Positions 32,011 to 41,420 of a stretch of 64,000 nucleotides of DNA are shown in pieces. A program made the position numbers and the translations under genes. The notes below the pieces were generated by a model that had not been told where the DNA came from, did not search any database, and saw only the letters and a list, made by a program, of their open reading frames with translations. The stretch is from Enhydrobacter sp. (lineage in GTDB: Bacteria > Pseudomonadota > Alphaproteobacteria > Reyranellales > Reyranellaceae), in NCBI GenBank assembly GCA_025808875.1, contig CP075528.1:2664473-2728472 (forward strand). Direction: 5' to 3'. Each line of letters opens with the position of its first letter. The stretch's first letter is position 1.

Positions 32011-32081
32011 TTGACTGTTAACTGAACGTCGATAACTTATCAACGATCAGTTAACGTCGATAACTTATCGGGATTCATAAT
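32011..32081. promoter_or_regulatory. Divergent control region with two palindromic operators
   Basis: A 17-base direct repeat AACGTCGATAACTTATC occurs at 32025-32041 and 32053-32069, period 28. Each copy holds the palindrome CGATAA-C-TTATC(G/A), which is perfect in the second copy. GTTAACTG (32017-32024) and CAGTTAAC (32048-32055) form a further inverted pair. TTGACT at 32011 with TAACTT 16 bases on is a possible plus-strand promoter overlapped by the first operator; CATAAT at 32076 is an alternative -10. The layout fits autoregulated repression by the TetR protein. Confidence 0.7.
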
Positions 32082-32104
32082 ACTCCTGGAAAGGATGGCC
32101 CGCC

Positions 32105-33238
32105 ATGGTTCTACCGAGGGTTTCCCTGAAAACCGCCCTCTTGTCGGTCGCCATCGTGACGGCGATCGGCGGGACGGTCGCCGCGCTCTCCTGGAATGCC
32201 TACGCCTCGCGCGCCGAGGTCGTTGCGCCTTCCGTGGTCCGGCCGGCCCGGGTCGTCGAGATCGCCTACGAGCGCCCTATCCATGCCCTCACCCTGGCCG
32301 GGACCGTCGTCCCCCGCATCGAGAGCACGCTCGGCTTCCGCGTGGCCGGCAAGATCGTCGAGCGCCTCGTCGATGTCGGTGCCGCCGTGCAGGCGGACCA
32401 GCTCATCGCGCGGCTGGATCCCGCCGACCTTCAGCTCGCCGTCGACAACGCCCGGGCGGCTCTGGCCGCGGCCGAGGCCGACCACATGCGCGCCAAGGCC
32501 GATCACGACCGCTACCAGCAGCTTCGCAACACGTCGGTCTTCACGGCTCAGACCCACGACCAGCGCAAGTCGGTGGCCGCCACGGCGCTGGGCCGCATGA
32601 AGCAGGCCGAAAGCCAGCTCGCCGCGGCCGAGAACAACCTCGCCTACAGCGAGCTGCGCGCCGATTCGGCCGGCGTCGTCACGTCCGTCCTCGCCGAGGT
32701 CGGCCAGGTGATGGCGCAGGGCCAGGGCGTGGTGCGCGTCGCCCGCACGAACGAACTCGAGATTCTGGTCGGCGTCCCCGAACATCGCCTGAACGCGGTG
32801 CGGGCGGCCGATGAAGCGACCTTCGAGCTCTGGTCCGATCCAGGCAAGCGCTTCAGCGCCCGCCTGCGCGAGCTGTCGCCCAGCGCCGACTCCCTGACGC
32901 GCACCTATCCCGCGCGCTTCTCGGTGCTCGACAAGCCGGGCTTCATCGGCCTCGGCATGACCGCGACCTTAACCCTCGGCCGGCCCGACGGCGCGCCGGT
33001 CGCCGAGGTGCCGTTGTCCGCCATCTTCCAGGCCGGTTCGCAGCCCGCGGTGTGGGTCGTGGATCGCCAGAGCGGCGTCGTCGAGCTGCGTCCCGTCGTC
33101 GTCGCCCGCTGGCGCAACGAAACGGCGGCCCTCGGCTCGGGCGTGCGCGACGGCGAGCTGGTCGCCACCGCCGGCGTGCACAAGCTCGAAGCCGGGCAGA
33201 GGGTCCGGCCGATGCCGCAACAGCAGGCCGAGCGCTAG
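32105..33238 (+). CDS. RND efflux periplasmic adaptor (membrane fusion protein)
   Basis: 377 residues. An N-terminal signal anchor (about 8-28) is followed by the HlyD/AcrA-type layout: lipoyl half-motifs (ESTLGFRVAGKIVERLVDVG and ADSAGVVTSVLAEVGQVM), an alpha-hairpin (about 120-185), then beta-barrel and membrane-proximal domains. It links the inner-membrane pump to an outer-membrane channel. AAGGA lies 9 bases before ATG 32105. The pump gene follows 11 bases later. No TolC-like outer-membrane gene is in the window. Confidence 0.92.
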   Translation: MVLPRVSLKTALLSVAIVTAIGGTVAALSWNAYASRAEVVAPSVVRPARVVEIAYERPIHALTLAGTVVPRIESTLGFRVAGKIVERLVDVGAAVQADQLIARLDPADLQLAVDNARAALAAAEADHMRAKADHDRYQQLRNTSVFTAQTHDQRKSVAATALGRMKQAESQLAAAENNLAYSELRADSAGVVTSVLAEVGQVMAQGQGVVRVARTNELEILVGVPEHRLNAVRAADEATFELWSDPGKRFSARLRELSPSADSLTRTYPARFSVLDKPGFIGLGMTATLTLGRPDGAPVAEVPLSAIFQAGSQPAVWVVDRQSGVVELRPVVVARWRNETAALGSGVRDGELVATAGVHKLEAGQRVRPMPQQQAER

Positions 33239-33249
33239 CACAGCGCGCC

Positions 33250-36200
33250 ATGGGCACTCGGCTCAACCTGTCGGAGTTGGCGCTCCGCAACAGCACCCTC
33301 ACCGTGTTCTTCATGGTGGCGCTGACGCTGGCGGGCATCTACGCCTATTTCAGCCTGGGTCGCGCCGAGGATCCGCCCTTCACCATCAAGCAGATGGTGG
33401 TGTCGGCGGCGTGGCCGGGCGCGACCTCGCGCGAGGTCGAGCAGCAGGTCACCGACAAGATCGAGACCAAGCTGCAGGAGCTCCCCTACTTCTACAACGT
33501 CACCAGCTACACCAAGCCGGGCGAGACCGTGATCTACGTCTCCTTGCGCGACGACGTCCCGCCATCGAGGGTGCCCGAGCTGTGGTATCAGGTGCGCAAG
33601 AAGGTCGGCGACATCCGCAGCTCGTTGCCGCAGGGCGTGCTGGGCCCGTTCTTCAACGACGAGTACGGCGACACCTACAGCCTGATCTGGGCCTTCGAGT
33701 CGGACGGCTTCTCGCCGGCCGAGATGAAGGAAATCGTCAAGGGCGCGCGCCAGCGCCTGCTGCGCGTGCCCGACGTCACCAAGGTCGACCTGTTCGGCGT
33801 CCAGGACGAGAAGATCTACATCGAGTTCAGCCATACCCGCCTCGCCATGCTGGGCGTGCCGGTCGACCAGATCCTCGACGTCATCCGCAAGCAGAACGCC
33901 ATCGTCGCCTCGGGCGTCGTCGAAGCGGGGAGTGAGCGCGTGTCGGTGCGCGTCGATGGCGCGCCGGCCTCGGCGCAGGAACTCGCCATGCTGCCGTTCA
34001 GCGCCGGCGGCCGCACGCTGACGCTCGCCGACGTCGCCGAAATCAGGCGCGGCTACAGCGATCCGCCGCGATCGACCATGCGATTCCAGGGAGACCGGGT
34101 GATCGGGCTCGGCGCCGTCATGGCGCCGGGTGGCAACGTCGAGGCGCTGGGCAAGGCGCTCGACAAGGCGATGGCCGAGATCGGCCGCGACCTGCCCGTC
34201 GGCGTCACCGTGCACCGGGTTTCCAATCAGCCCGAGGTCGTCGGCAGGTCTTTCCAGGAATTCGCTGCGGCATTGCTCGAGGCGCTCGCCATCGTGCTCG
34301 TCGTGTCGTTCATCACCCTCGGCATCCGTACCGGCGTCATCGTCGCCCTTTCGGTGCCGCTGGTACTGGCCATCACCTTCGTCGGCATGATGCTGCTGGG
34401 CATCGACTTCCAACGCATCTCGCTCGGCGCTCTCATCATCGCGCTCGGCTTGCTGGTCGACGACGCGATCATCGCCGTCGAGATGATGATGGTGAAGCTC
34501 GAGCAGGGTTTCTCGCGCATGCAGGCCGCCACCTTCGCCTACACCTCGACGGCCTTCCCCATGCTCACCGGCACGCTGGTCACCGCCGCGGGCTTCGTGC
34601 CGGTGGGTTTCGCCAAGTCGAGCGCCGGCGAGTACACCAACTCGATCTTCTGGGTCGTCGGCCTGTCACTGATCGTGTCGTGGTTCGTTGCCGTCCTGTT
34701 CACTCCCTGGTTCGGCTATCGGCTCCTGCCGCAACCCAGAACGCATCATGCGGATCCGTACCAGGGCCGGCTCTACACTGCCTTCCGCAAACTCGTCGTG
34801 TGGTGCGTCACCTGGCGCAAGACCACCATCGCGATCACCGCCCTCGCCTTCGTCGCCGCCATGGGCGCGTTCGGCCTGGTGCAGAAGCAGTTCTTCCCGA
34901 CGGCCAACCGGCCGGAGTTGATCGTCGACCTGCGCCTCGCCCAGGGCGCCTCCTACGCCGCGACCGAACAGCAGGTGAAAAAGCTGGAGACGTGGCTGGC
35001 CGACAACGACGACGTCGCCCACTTCACCTCCTATGTCGGTGCCGGCAGCCCGCGCTTCTACTTGCCGACGGTGCCGGAGCTGACCAATGCGAACTTCGGT
35101 CAGGTGATCGTCATGACGCGCGGCATCGAGGCGCGCGAGCGCGTCGTCGCCCGGCTCGAGCGGCTGTTCGGCGAGGATTTCGAGCCGGTCCGCGCGCGCG
35201 TCCAGCGGCTGCAGAACGGTCCGCCCGTCGCCTACCCGGTCATGTTCCGCGTTCTCGGCGACGATCCCCGGGAAGTGCGCGCCGTTGCCGAGAAAGTGCG
35301 CCAGGTGTTCAAGGCCGACCCCGACACCCGCGACATCAACTTCGATTGGAACGAGATGGCGAAGACGGTGCGTCTGCAGGTCGACCAGAGCAAGGCCCGC
35401 GCCCTGGGCGTCGATTCGCAGCTTCTCGGCAACACGCTGCAAACGCTGCTCTCGGGCATCGTCGTCACGCAGTATCGCGACGGCACCGAGAGCATCGACG
35501 TGGTGGCGCGCGCCGTGCCGGGAGAGCGGCTGAGCCTCGAGGGGCTCGAAGCCATCAACCTGCGCACCGCCAATGGCGGCATCGTGCCGCTTTCGCAGCT
35601 CGCGACGCTTCACTTCGAGCTCGAGGAGCCGATCCTGTGGCGGCGCAACAAGGAGCTCCTGATGACGGTGCGCGCCGGCGTGGTCGACGGCGTGCAGGGC
35701 CCCGACGTGGCCGCACGCCTCGACAAGGCGCTGGCGCCTCTGCGAAGGGAACTGCCGCCGGGCTACCGCATCGAGGTCGGTGGCGACAGCGAGGAGAGCG
35801 CCAAGAGCCAGGGTTCGATCTTCAAGATGATGCCCCTCATGGCTTTCCTGATGGTGCTGTTCCTGATGCTGCAGCTGCGCAGCTTCTCCAAGCTCGCGCT
35901 GGTCATGCTGACGGCACCGCTCGGCATGATCGGCGTGGTGCTCTTCCTGCTCGCCTTCGGCCAGCCTTTCGGCTTCGTGTCCCTGCTCGGCACCATCGCG
36001 CTGGCCGGCATGATCATGCGCAACTCGGTGATCCTGGTCGACCAGATCGACCAGGACATCGCGGCCGGCCACACGCCGTGGGACGCCGTAATCGACGCCA
36101 CTGTGCGACGGGCGCGGCCGATCGTGCTCACCGCCGGCACCGCGATCTTCGCCATGATCCCCCTGTCGCGCAGCGTGTTCTGGGGTCCGATGGCCGTCGC

Positions 36201-36348
36201 GCTGATGGGCGGCCTGCTGGTCGCCACCGCGCTGACGCTGCTCTTCCTGCCGGCCCTCTATGCCGCCTGGTTCCGGGTCAGGCGCGGGAGCCCTGCCGCA
36301 GCGGCCGAACGACACGAGCCACCCCGTCTCGCCCTCGCCGCGGAATGA
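33250..36348 (+). CDS. RND-family multidrug efflux transporter permease
   Basis: 1032 residues, normal for AcrB-type pumps. It is an inner-membrane proton antiporter with a first membrane helix at about 15-33, two large periplasmic loops and twelve expected helices. The proton-relay Asp pair is in GLLVDDAIIAVE in TM4. The N-terminal loop begins RAEDPPFTIKQMVVSAAWPGA, as in the HAE1/VmeI-like branch. The reading frame is open upstream but that is the adaptor gene in another frame. It converges on pcp with a 3-base gap. Confidence 0.95.
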   Translation: MGTRLNLSELALRNSTLTVFFMVALTLAGIYAYFSLGRAEDPPFTIKQMVVSAAWPGATSREVEQQVTDKIETKLQELPYFYNVTSYTKPGETVIYVSLRDDVPPSRVPELWYQVRKKVGDIRSSLPQGVLGPFFNDEYGDTYSLIWAFESDGFSPAEMKEIVKGARQRLLRVPDVTKVDLFGVQDEKIYIEFSHTRLAMLGVPVDQILDVIRKQNAIVASGVVEAGSERVSVRVDGAPASAQELAMLPFSAGGRTLTLADVAEIRRGYSDPPRSTMRFQGDRVIGLGAVMAPGGNVEALGKALDKAMAEIGRDLPVGVTVHRVSNQPEVVGRSFQEFAAALLEALAIVLVVSFITLGIRTGVIVALSVPLVLAITFVGMMLLGIDFQRISLGALIIALGLLVDDAIIAVEMMMVKLEQGFSRMQAATFAYTSTAFPMLTGTLVTAAGFVPVGFAKSSAGEYTNSIFWVVGLSLIVSWFVAVLFTPWFGYRLLPQPRTHHADPYQGRLYTAFRKLVVWCVTWRKTTIAITALAFVAAMGAFGLVQKQFFPTANRPELIVDLRLAQGASYAATEQQVKKLETWLADNDDVAHFTSYVGAGSPRFYLPTVPELTNANFGQVIVMTRGIEARERVVARLERLFGEDFEPVRARVQRLQNGPPVAYPVMFRVLGDDPREVRAVAEKVRQVFKADPDTRDINFDWNEMAKTVRLQVDQSKARALGVDSQLLGNTLQTLLSGIVVTQYRDGTESIDVVARAVPGERLSLEGLEAINLRTANGGIVPLSQLATLHFELEEPILWRRNKELLMTVRAGVVDGVQGPDVAARLDKALAPLRRELPPGYRIEVGGDSEESAKSQGSIFKMMPLMAFLMVLFLMLQLRSFSKLALVMLTAPLGMIGVVLFLLAFGQPFGFVSLLGTIALAGMIMRNSVILVDQIDQDIAAGHTPWDAVIDATVRRARPIVLTAGTAIFAMIPLSRSVFWGPMAVALMGGLLVATALTLLFLPALYAAWFRVRRGSPAAAAERHEPPRLALAAE

Positions 36349-36351
36349 GCG

Positions 36352-36981
36352 TCAGGCAATGCGGCCTTCGGCCGAGCGCACGTCGTCGGTGCGGGCGGCG
36401 CTGACCGTCAGGATGATCTCGATGCCGCGGGCAATGTCGGCCAATTCCATCGTCGGTCCGGTGGCCTGGCCCGGCGCGTGGGGAACGTGCAGGAAGCCGC
36501 CGCGCAGCGGCCACGGCGCCGCCACGGCGAAATCCATCAGCGCATAGAAGATGTGGTTGCAGACGAAGGTACCGGCCGTGTTGGACACGGTGGCCGCCAA
36601 CCGGGCGCGGCGCATCTCGGCCACGCAGGCCTTGATGGGCAAGGTCGCGAAATGCGCGGCCGGCCCGTTCGCCACCACCGGCACGTCGATCGGCTGGTCG
36701 CCGTCATTGTCCGGGATCCGGGCATCCTGGACGTTGATCGCCACGCGCTCGAGGCAAAGCTCGGCCCGCCCGCCGGCCAGGCCCACGCACAGCACGAGAT
36801 CGGGACGAAGCTCGTCGATCCGTTCGCGCAACGCGGACGTCGACCGCCCAAACGACGTCGGCAGCCTGACGGTATGCACCGCGAGGCTGCCGATCCGGTC
36901 GCCGAGGAGGCGCACCGCCTCCCAGGAAGGATTGATCTCGTCGCCGCCGAACGGCTCGAAGCCGGTGACGAGCGCCTTCAC
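36352..36981 (-). CDS. pcp: Pyrrolidone-carboxylate (pyroglutamyl) peptidase
   Basis: 209 residues, family C15. It removes N-terminal pyroglutamate from peptides. The catalytic triad is E78 (CLERVAIN), C141 (NTAGTFVCNHIFY) and H165 (GFLHVPHAP), each offset by three from the Bacillus enzyme. The N-terminus MKALVTGFEPFGGDEINPSW is canonical. The start codon is GTG at 36981, directly abutting the TAG of coxM, so translation should be coupled to the cox genes. That location is unusual for pcp. Confidence 0.93.
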   Translation of the reverse strand: MKALVTGFEPFGGDEINPSWEAVRLLGDRIGSLAVHTVRLPTSFGRSTSALRERIDELRPDLVLCVGLAGGRAELCLERVAINVQDARIPDNDGDQPIDVPVVANGPAAHFATLPIKACVAEMRRARLAATVSNTAGTFVCNHIFYALMDFAVAAPWPLRGGFLHVPHAPGQATGPTMELADIARGIEIILTVSAARTDDVRSAEGRIA

Positions 36982-37779
36982 CTATTTGTTGGCCGCGTCG
37001 ACGGCGCGACGCGCCATCACGCCGACGAGATGGGCTCGGTACTCGGCGCTGCCGTGGATGTCGCTGTTGAGCCCGTCGGCCGGGATCTTGATGTCCTTGA
37101 TGGCCGCCGACGAGAAGTTCTTGGCCAGAGCATCTTCCATCGCCTTGACCCGGAAGACGCACGGACCGGCGCCCGTCACGGCAACGCGCACGCCGCCCGC
37201 CGTCTTGGCGACGAACACGCCGACCATGGCGTAGCGCGACGCCGGATTCGGGAATTTCATGTAGGCCGCCTTCTCGGCCTTCGGAAAGCTCACCGACGTG
37301 ACGATCTCGCCGTCGGCCAGCGCCGTCTCGAACAGCCCCTTGAAGAAACTGTCGGCCGTATGCTTGCCGGTGTTGGTGGTGACGGTGGCATTCAACGCCA
37401 CGACGGCGGCCGGATAGTCCGCGGCCGGATCGTTGTTGGCGATGGAGCCGCCGATCGTGCCGCGGTTGCGCACTTGCGGGTCGCCGATATGGCCGGCGAG
37501 ATGGGCGAGCGCCGGAATGGCGCCCTTGACCTCGGCCGAACCGGCCACATCGGCATGCCGGGTCATCGCACCGATCACCACGTTGTTGCCCTCGACCTTG
37601 ATGCCGGCGAGGTCCTTCAGGCCGCCGAGATCGACGACGTCGCTCGGCTTGGCCAGCCGCTGCTTCAGTGTGGGAATCAGCGTCATGCCGCCCGACATGG
37701 GCCGCGCCTCGACCTTGCCCTTCAGCAGGTTGGCGGCATCGGCGACGGACTTCGGGCGATGGTAGGCGAAATCGTACAT
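36982..37779 (-). CDS. coxM: Aerobic CO dehydrogenase-like, FAD-binding medium subunit
   Basis: 265 residues. It is the FAD subunit of a molybdenum hydroxylase, which accepts electrons from the Fe-S subunit. FAD-binding blocks are visible as MSGGMTLIPTLKQRLAKP, near residues 33-50, and as NRGTIGGSIANNDPAADYP, at about 98-116. GGAGG precedes ATG 37779, 15 bases after coxL. Transcription order is coxG-coxS-coxL-coxM. The medium subunit alone does not show whether CO is the substrate. Confidence 0.92.
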   Translation of the reverse strand: MYDFAYHRPKSVADAANLLKGKVEARPMSGGMTLIPTLKQRLAKPSDVVDLGGLKDLAGIKVEGNNVVIGAMTRHADVAGSAEVKGAIPALAHLAGHIGDPQVRNRGTIGGSIANNDPAADYPAAVVALNATVTTNTGKHTADSFFKGLFETALADGEIVTSVSFPKAEKAAYMKFPNPASRYAMVGVFVAKTAGGVRVAVTGAGPCVFRVKAMEDALAKNFSSAAIKDIKIPADGLNSDIHGSAEYRAHLVGVMARRAVDAANK

Positions 37780-37794
37780 CTCTGTTTCCTCCGG

Positions 37795-40170
37795 TTACGC
37801 CGCCGCCTTGCCGTGAATCGCCTGCCACACGTTGAGTGGCGTGGCCGGCATCGGCACATGCGAGACGCCGAGCGGCGCCAGGGCATCGTGGACGGCGTTC
37901 ATGACGGCGGCGGGAGCGGCGATCGCGCCGGCCTCGCCGCATCCCTTCACGCCCAGCGGATTGTGCGGGCAGGGTGTGACCTTGTAGCCGAGCTTGAACG
38001 ACGGCACGTCGTCAGCGCGCGGCATGGTGTAGTCCATGTAGGATCCGCTCAGCAGCTGACCCGTCGCCTTGTCGTAAACCGCGTTCTCCAGCAGCGCCTG
38101 GCCGACACCCTGGACGATGCCGCCGTGGACCTGGCCCTCGACGATCATCGGATTGATGATGTTGCCGAAATCGTCGACCGCCGTGAAGTTCACGATCTCC
38201 ACGATGCCGGTCTCGGGATCCACCTCGACCTCGCAGATCTGCGTGCCCGCCGGATAGACGAAGTTGGCGGGATCGTAGAAGGCGTTCTCGTCCATGCCGG
38301 GCTCCAGTTCATGGAGCGGATAGTTGTGCGGCACGTAGGCGGCGAAGACCGCCTGTCCGAGCGGCACGTTCTTGTCCGTGCCCGCCACCTTGAACACGCC
38401 GTTCTCGAAGACGACGTCGGCCGCCGACGCTTCCATCAGATGGGCGGCGATCTTCTTGCCCTTGGCGATCACCTTGTCGGCCGCCTTGACGATGGCCGAA
38501 CCGCCCACGGCAAGCGAGCGGCTGCCGTAGCTGCCCATGCCGAACGGCGTAGTCGCCGTGTCGCCATGGACGACCTCGATGTTCTCGAGCGGCACGCCGA
38601 GCTTGTCCGAGACGATCTGGGCGAAGGTCGTCTCGTGGCTCTGGCCATGGCTGTGCGCCCCGGTCAGGACCTGGACGTTGCCCGTCGGGTTGAACTTGAT
38701 CTGCGCCGACTCCCACTGCCCGACTCCGCCGCCGAGCTGGCCGATCACTTGGGACGGCGCGAGTCCGCAGGCCTCGATGTACGACGAGAAGCCGATACCG
38801 CGCAGCTTGCCGCGCGACTTCGACTCCGCCCGCCGGCCCTCGAAGCCCTTGTAGTCGGCCATCTTCATCGCTTCGTCGATGAGCGGCTGGTAGTTGCCCG
38901 AATCGTACTGCAGCGCCACCGGCGTCTGGTACGGGAAGGCCGTCGGCGGAATGAAGTTGCGTCGGCGCAGTTCGGCCGGATCCAGCTTCATCTCCTTGGC
39001 AGCCTTGCTGACGATCGACTCGATGACGTAGGTCGCCTCGGGGCGGCCCGCTCCGCGGTAGGCATCGACCGGTGCCGTGTGGGTGAGTGCCGCCTTCACG
39101 TTGGCGTAGATCAGCGGCGTGGTGTACTGGCCGGCGAGCAGTGTGGCGTAAAGATAGGTCGGCACGGCCGTCGCGAAGGTCGAGAGATAGGCGCCCATGT
39201 TGGCGGTCGTCTCGACCTTGAGCGCCAGGAACTTGCCGTCCTTGTCCATGGCGAGTTCGGCGTGGGTGACGTGGTCGCGACCATGCGCATCGGTCTGGAA
39301 GGATTCGCTGCGCTCGGCGGTCCACTTGATCGGCCGACCGACACGGCTCGATGCCCAGCAGACCATTGTCTCTTCATTGTAGCAGAAGATCTTGCTGCCG
39401 AAGCCGCCGCCGACGTCGGGCGCGATCACGCGGAGCTTGTGTTCCGGAATGCCGAGCACGAAGGCCGACAGGATCAGTCGCAGGACATGCGGATTCTGGG
39501 ACGTCGACCACAGCGTGTACTGGCCCGTACCCTTGTCGTACTCGGCCGCGGCTGCCCGCGGCTCCATCGCATTGGGAATCAGGCGGTTGTTGACGATGTC
39601 GATCTTGGTGACGTGCGCGGCCTTGGCGAAGGCGGCATCGACGTCGGCCTTCACGCCGATCTCCCAGTCGTAGACCAGGTTGCCGGGCGCTTCGGCATGC
39701 ACCTCGGCTGCACCCTTGCTCAGCGCCTTGGCGAGATCGACGTTGGCTGCCTTGACGTCGTAGTCGACCTTGATCGCCTCGGCCGCGTCCTTGGCCTCGT
39801 CGGCCGTGTTGGCGACCACCATCGCGACCGGGTCGCCGACATAGCGCACCGTGTCGGCCGCCATCACCGGATGCGGCGGCGCCTTGTGCGGCTGGCCATG
39901 CTTGTCCTTGACGACCCAGCCGCAAATCAGGCTGCCGACCTTGGCGTCGGCCACGTCCTTGCCGGTGAAGATGGCGACGACGCCCGGCATACCCGCGGCA
40001 GCCGAGGTGTCGATGCCCTTGATCCGGGCATGAGCATGGGGAGAGCGGACGAAGTACGCATGTGTGGAACGCGCAAGCGGCAGGTCGTCGACGTAACGAC
40101 CCGTGCCCGTCAGGAAGCGCTGGTCTTCCTTCCGCTTGACCCGGGCGCCAATTCCCGTTTCGGCGGCCAT
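37795..40170 (-). CDS. coxL: Form II aerobic CO dehydrogenase-like large (molybdopterin) subunit
   Basis: 791 residues from ATG 40170. It is the molybdopterin-cytosine-dinucleotide subunit of a xanthine oxidase-family hydroxylase. The active-site loop reads AYRGAGR (370-376). Form I enzymes that are proven CO oxidisers have AYRCSFR, with the Cys that binds Cu; here Gly replaces it, so this is form II (BMS type). DVGGGFGSK (252-260) and [13 protein letters not shown] near the C-terminus, with the catalytic Glu, are conserved. The TAG of coxS lies two bases before its ATG. Confidence 0.93.
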   Translation of the reverse strand: MAAETGIGARVKRKEDQRFLTGTGRYVDDLPLARSTHAYFVRSPHAHARIKGIDTSAAAGMPGVVAIFTGKDVADAKVGSLICGWVVKDKHGQPHKAPPHPVMAADTVRYVGDPVAMVVANTADEAKDAAEAIKVDYDVKAANVDLAKALSKGAAEVHAEAPGNLVYDWEIGVKADVDAAFAKAAHVTKIDIVNNRLIPNAMEPRAAAAEYDKGTGQYTLWSTSQNPHVLRLILSAFVLGIPEHKLRVIAPDVGGGFGSKIFCYNEETMVCWASSRVGRPIKWTAERSESFQTDAHGRDHVTHAELAMDKDGKFLALKVETTANMGAYLSTFATAVPTYLYATLLAGQYTTPLIYANVKAALTHTAPVDAYRGAGRPEATYVIESIVSKAAKEMKLDPAELRRRNFIPPTAFPYQTPVALQYDSGNYQPLIDEAMKMADYKGFEGRRAESKSRGKLRGIGFSSYIEACGLAPSQVIGQLGGGVGQWESAQIKFNPTGNVQVLTGAHSHGQSHETTFAQIVSDKLGVPLENIEVVHGDTATTPFGMGSYGSRSLAVGGSAIVKAADKVIAKGKKIAAHLMEASAADVVFENGVFKVAGTDKNVPLGQAVFAAYVPHNYPLHELEPGMDENAFYDPANFVYPAGTQICEVEVDPETGIVEIVNFTAVDDFGNIINPMIVEGQVHGGIVQGVGQALLENAVYDKATGQLLSGSYMDYTMPRADDVPSFKLGYKVTPCPHNPLGVKGCGEAGAIAAPAAVMNAVHDALAPLGVSHVPMPATPLNVWQAIHGKAAA

Positions 40171-40172
40171 GG

Positions 40173-40658
40173 CTATACCCCCGCAGATTTCATGGCCGGT
40201 GCTGCGGCCAGGATTGCCTTCACGATGTTGTGGTACCCGGTACAACGGCAGAGATTGCCTTCGAGCTCACGGCGCACCGTGGCCTCGTCGAGCTGGTAGT
40301 TGTGGCGCTTCACCATGTCGATGGCGCTCATCACCATGCCCGGCGTGCAGAAGCCGCACTGCAGGGCATGGTTCTCGCGAAAGGCCTCCTGCATGGGGTG
40401 CAGCTTGTCGACACTGGGTGCCAGGCCCTCGATGGTCGTGACCTTGCCGCCCTCGGCCTGGACCGCGAGCATGGTGCACGACTTCACCGACTTCCCATCG
40501 ACATGAACGACGCAGGCCCCGCACTGGCTGGTGTCGCAGCCGACGTGGGTGCCGGTCATTCCCAGATGCTCGCGCAGGAACTGGACCAGCAATGTGCGGG
40601 ACTCGACCTTGCCCGACACGGACTTGCCGTTGACGGTCATGGTAACGGAATGGGTCAT
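40173..40658 (-). CDS. coxS: Aerobic CO dehydrogenase-like, [2Fe-2S] small subunit
   Basis: 161 residues. It transfers electrons between the Mo site and FAD. The plant-type [2Fe-2S] ligands are C41, C46, C49 and C61 ([10 protein letters not shown]); the second, helical cluster has C101, C104, C137 and C139 (CGFC and CRCTGY). ATG 40658 has GGAGAG upstream; the longer open frame before it has no family similarity. It is followed two bases later by coxL. Confidence 0.95.
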   Translation of the reverse strand: MTHSVTMTVNGKSVSGKVESRTLLVQFLREHLGMTGTHVGCDTSQCGACVVHVDGKSVKSCTMLAVQAEGGKVTTIEGLAPSVDKLHPMQEAFRENHALQCGFCTPGMVMSAIDMVKRHNYQLDEATVRRELEGNLCRCTGYHNIVKAILAAAPAMKSAGV

Positions 40659-40792
40659 TACTTTCTCTCCCTCACGTCGTTGGTCGACAAGCCGCACGCA
40701 TGCGCCGTCGCCGGACATTGGCGGCGACTCTCGCAAGCCGCCGCTGGGCCGGTCAAGCGAATTGCGGGTGACGGTCGCCGTCGGAGGCGCTG

Positions 40793-41398
40793 CTAGCGGC
40801 TCGCAAGGAAGATCAGGATCAAGATCACCGCACCGGCGCCGATGACGAGCCAGTGCGTATAGCCTCGCTGCGCGGCGGCGGGCGCCGGCGCGGCCGCCGC
40901 GCCGGCCGTGCCAGATGCCGTTCCGGCGCCGTTGCCGGCCGGCGTGGGTTGTGCCGGCGCCCCACCCACCATGGCGGCGAACTTGCCGAAGAATTCGTCC
41001 GCGAGCTTGCGCGCCGTGCCGTCGATGAGGCGCGCTCCGACCTGGGCGATCTTGCCGCCGACCTGCGCATCGACATTGTAGGTCAGCACCGTTTCGCCGC
41101 CATCCTCGCGCAAGTTGACCACGGCGCCGCCCTTGGCGAAGCCCGCCGCGCCACCCTGCCCTTCGCCGGAAATCCGGTAGCCGTTCGGCGGATCGATGTC
41201 GCTCAGCGTCACCTTGCCCGAGAAGTTCGCGCTCACCGGGCCGATGCGCATGCGCACCTTGGCCTTCATCTCGGTGTCCGACGTCTTCTCGAGCGATTCG
41301 CAGCCGGGAATGCAGGCCTGCAGCACGGCCGGATCGTTGAGCGCGGCAAACACCTTGTCGCGCGGCGCGGCAATCCTGTACTCGCCCTTTATTTCCAT
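40793..41398 (-). CDS. coxG: CoxG-like SRPBCC protein with C-terminal membrane anchor
   Basis: 201 residues. The N-terminal SRPBCC (CoxG) domain, about 1-145, begins [23 protein letters not shown] and contains [10 protein letters not shown] Pro/Ala/Gly-rich linker (about 148-180) leads to a single hydrophobic segment, [20 protein letters not shown], at the C-terminus. In the Oligotropha system CoxG is needed to anchor CO dehydrogenase to the membrane. AGGA precedes ATG 41398. It is 134 bases upstream of coxS on the same strand. Confidence 0.88.
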   Translation of the reverse strand: MEIKGEYRIAAPRDKVFAALNDPAVLQACIPGCESLEKTSDTEMKAKVRMRIGPVSANFSGKVTLSDIDPPNGYRISGEGQGGAAGFAKGGAVVNLREDGGETVLTYNVDAQVGGKIAQVGARLIDGTARKLADEFFGKFAAMVGGAPAQPTPAGNGAGTASGTAGAAAAPAPAAAQRGYTHWLVIGAGAVILILIFLASR

Positions 41399-41420
41399 GA
41401 GTCCTGCTCCGCCTGTAGCG

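Noticed and set aside
37795..40170. Form I carbon monoxide dehydrogenase
   Set aside because: The active-site loop is AYRGAGR, without the Cys of AYRCSFR, so only a form II call is justified.
36478..40299. A 1273-codon open frame on the plus strand opposite coxL/coxM/pcp
   Set aside because: The minus strand encodes clear cox and pcp proteins here. The plus frame has repetitive Arg/His/Asp/Leu composition and no domain, which is the usual mirror of GC-rich codon use.
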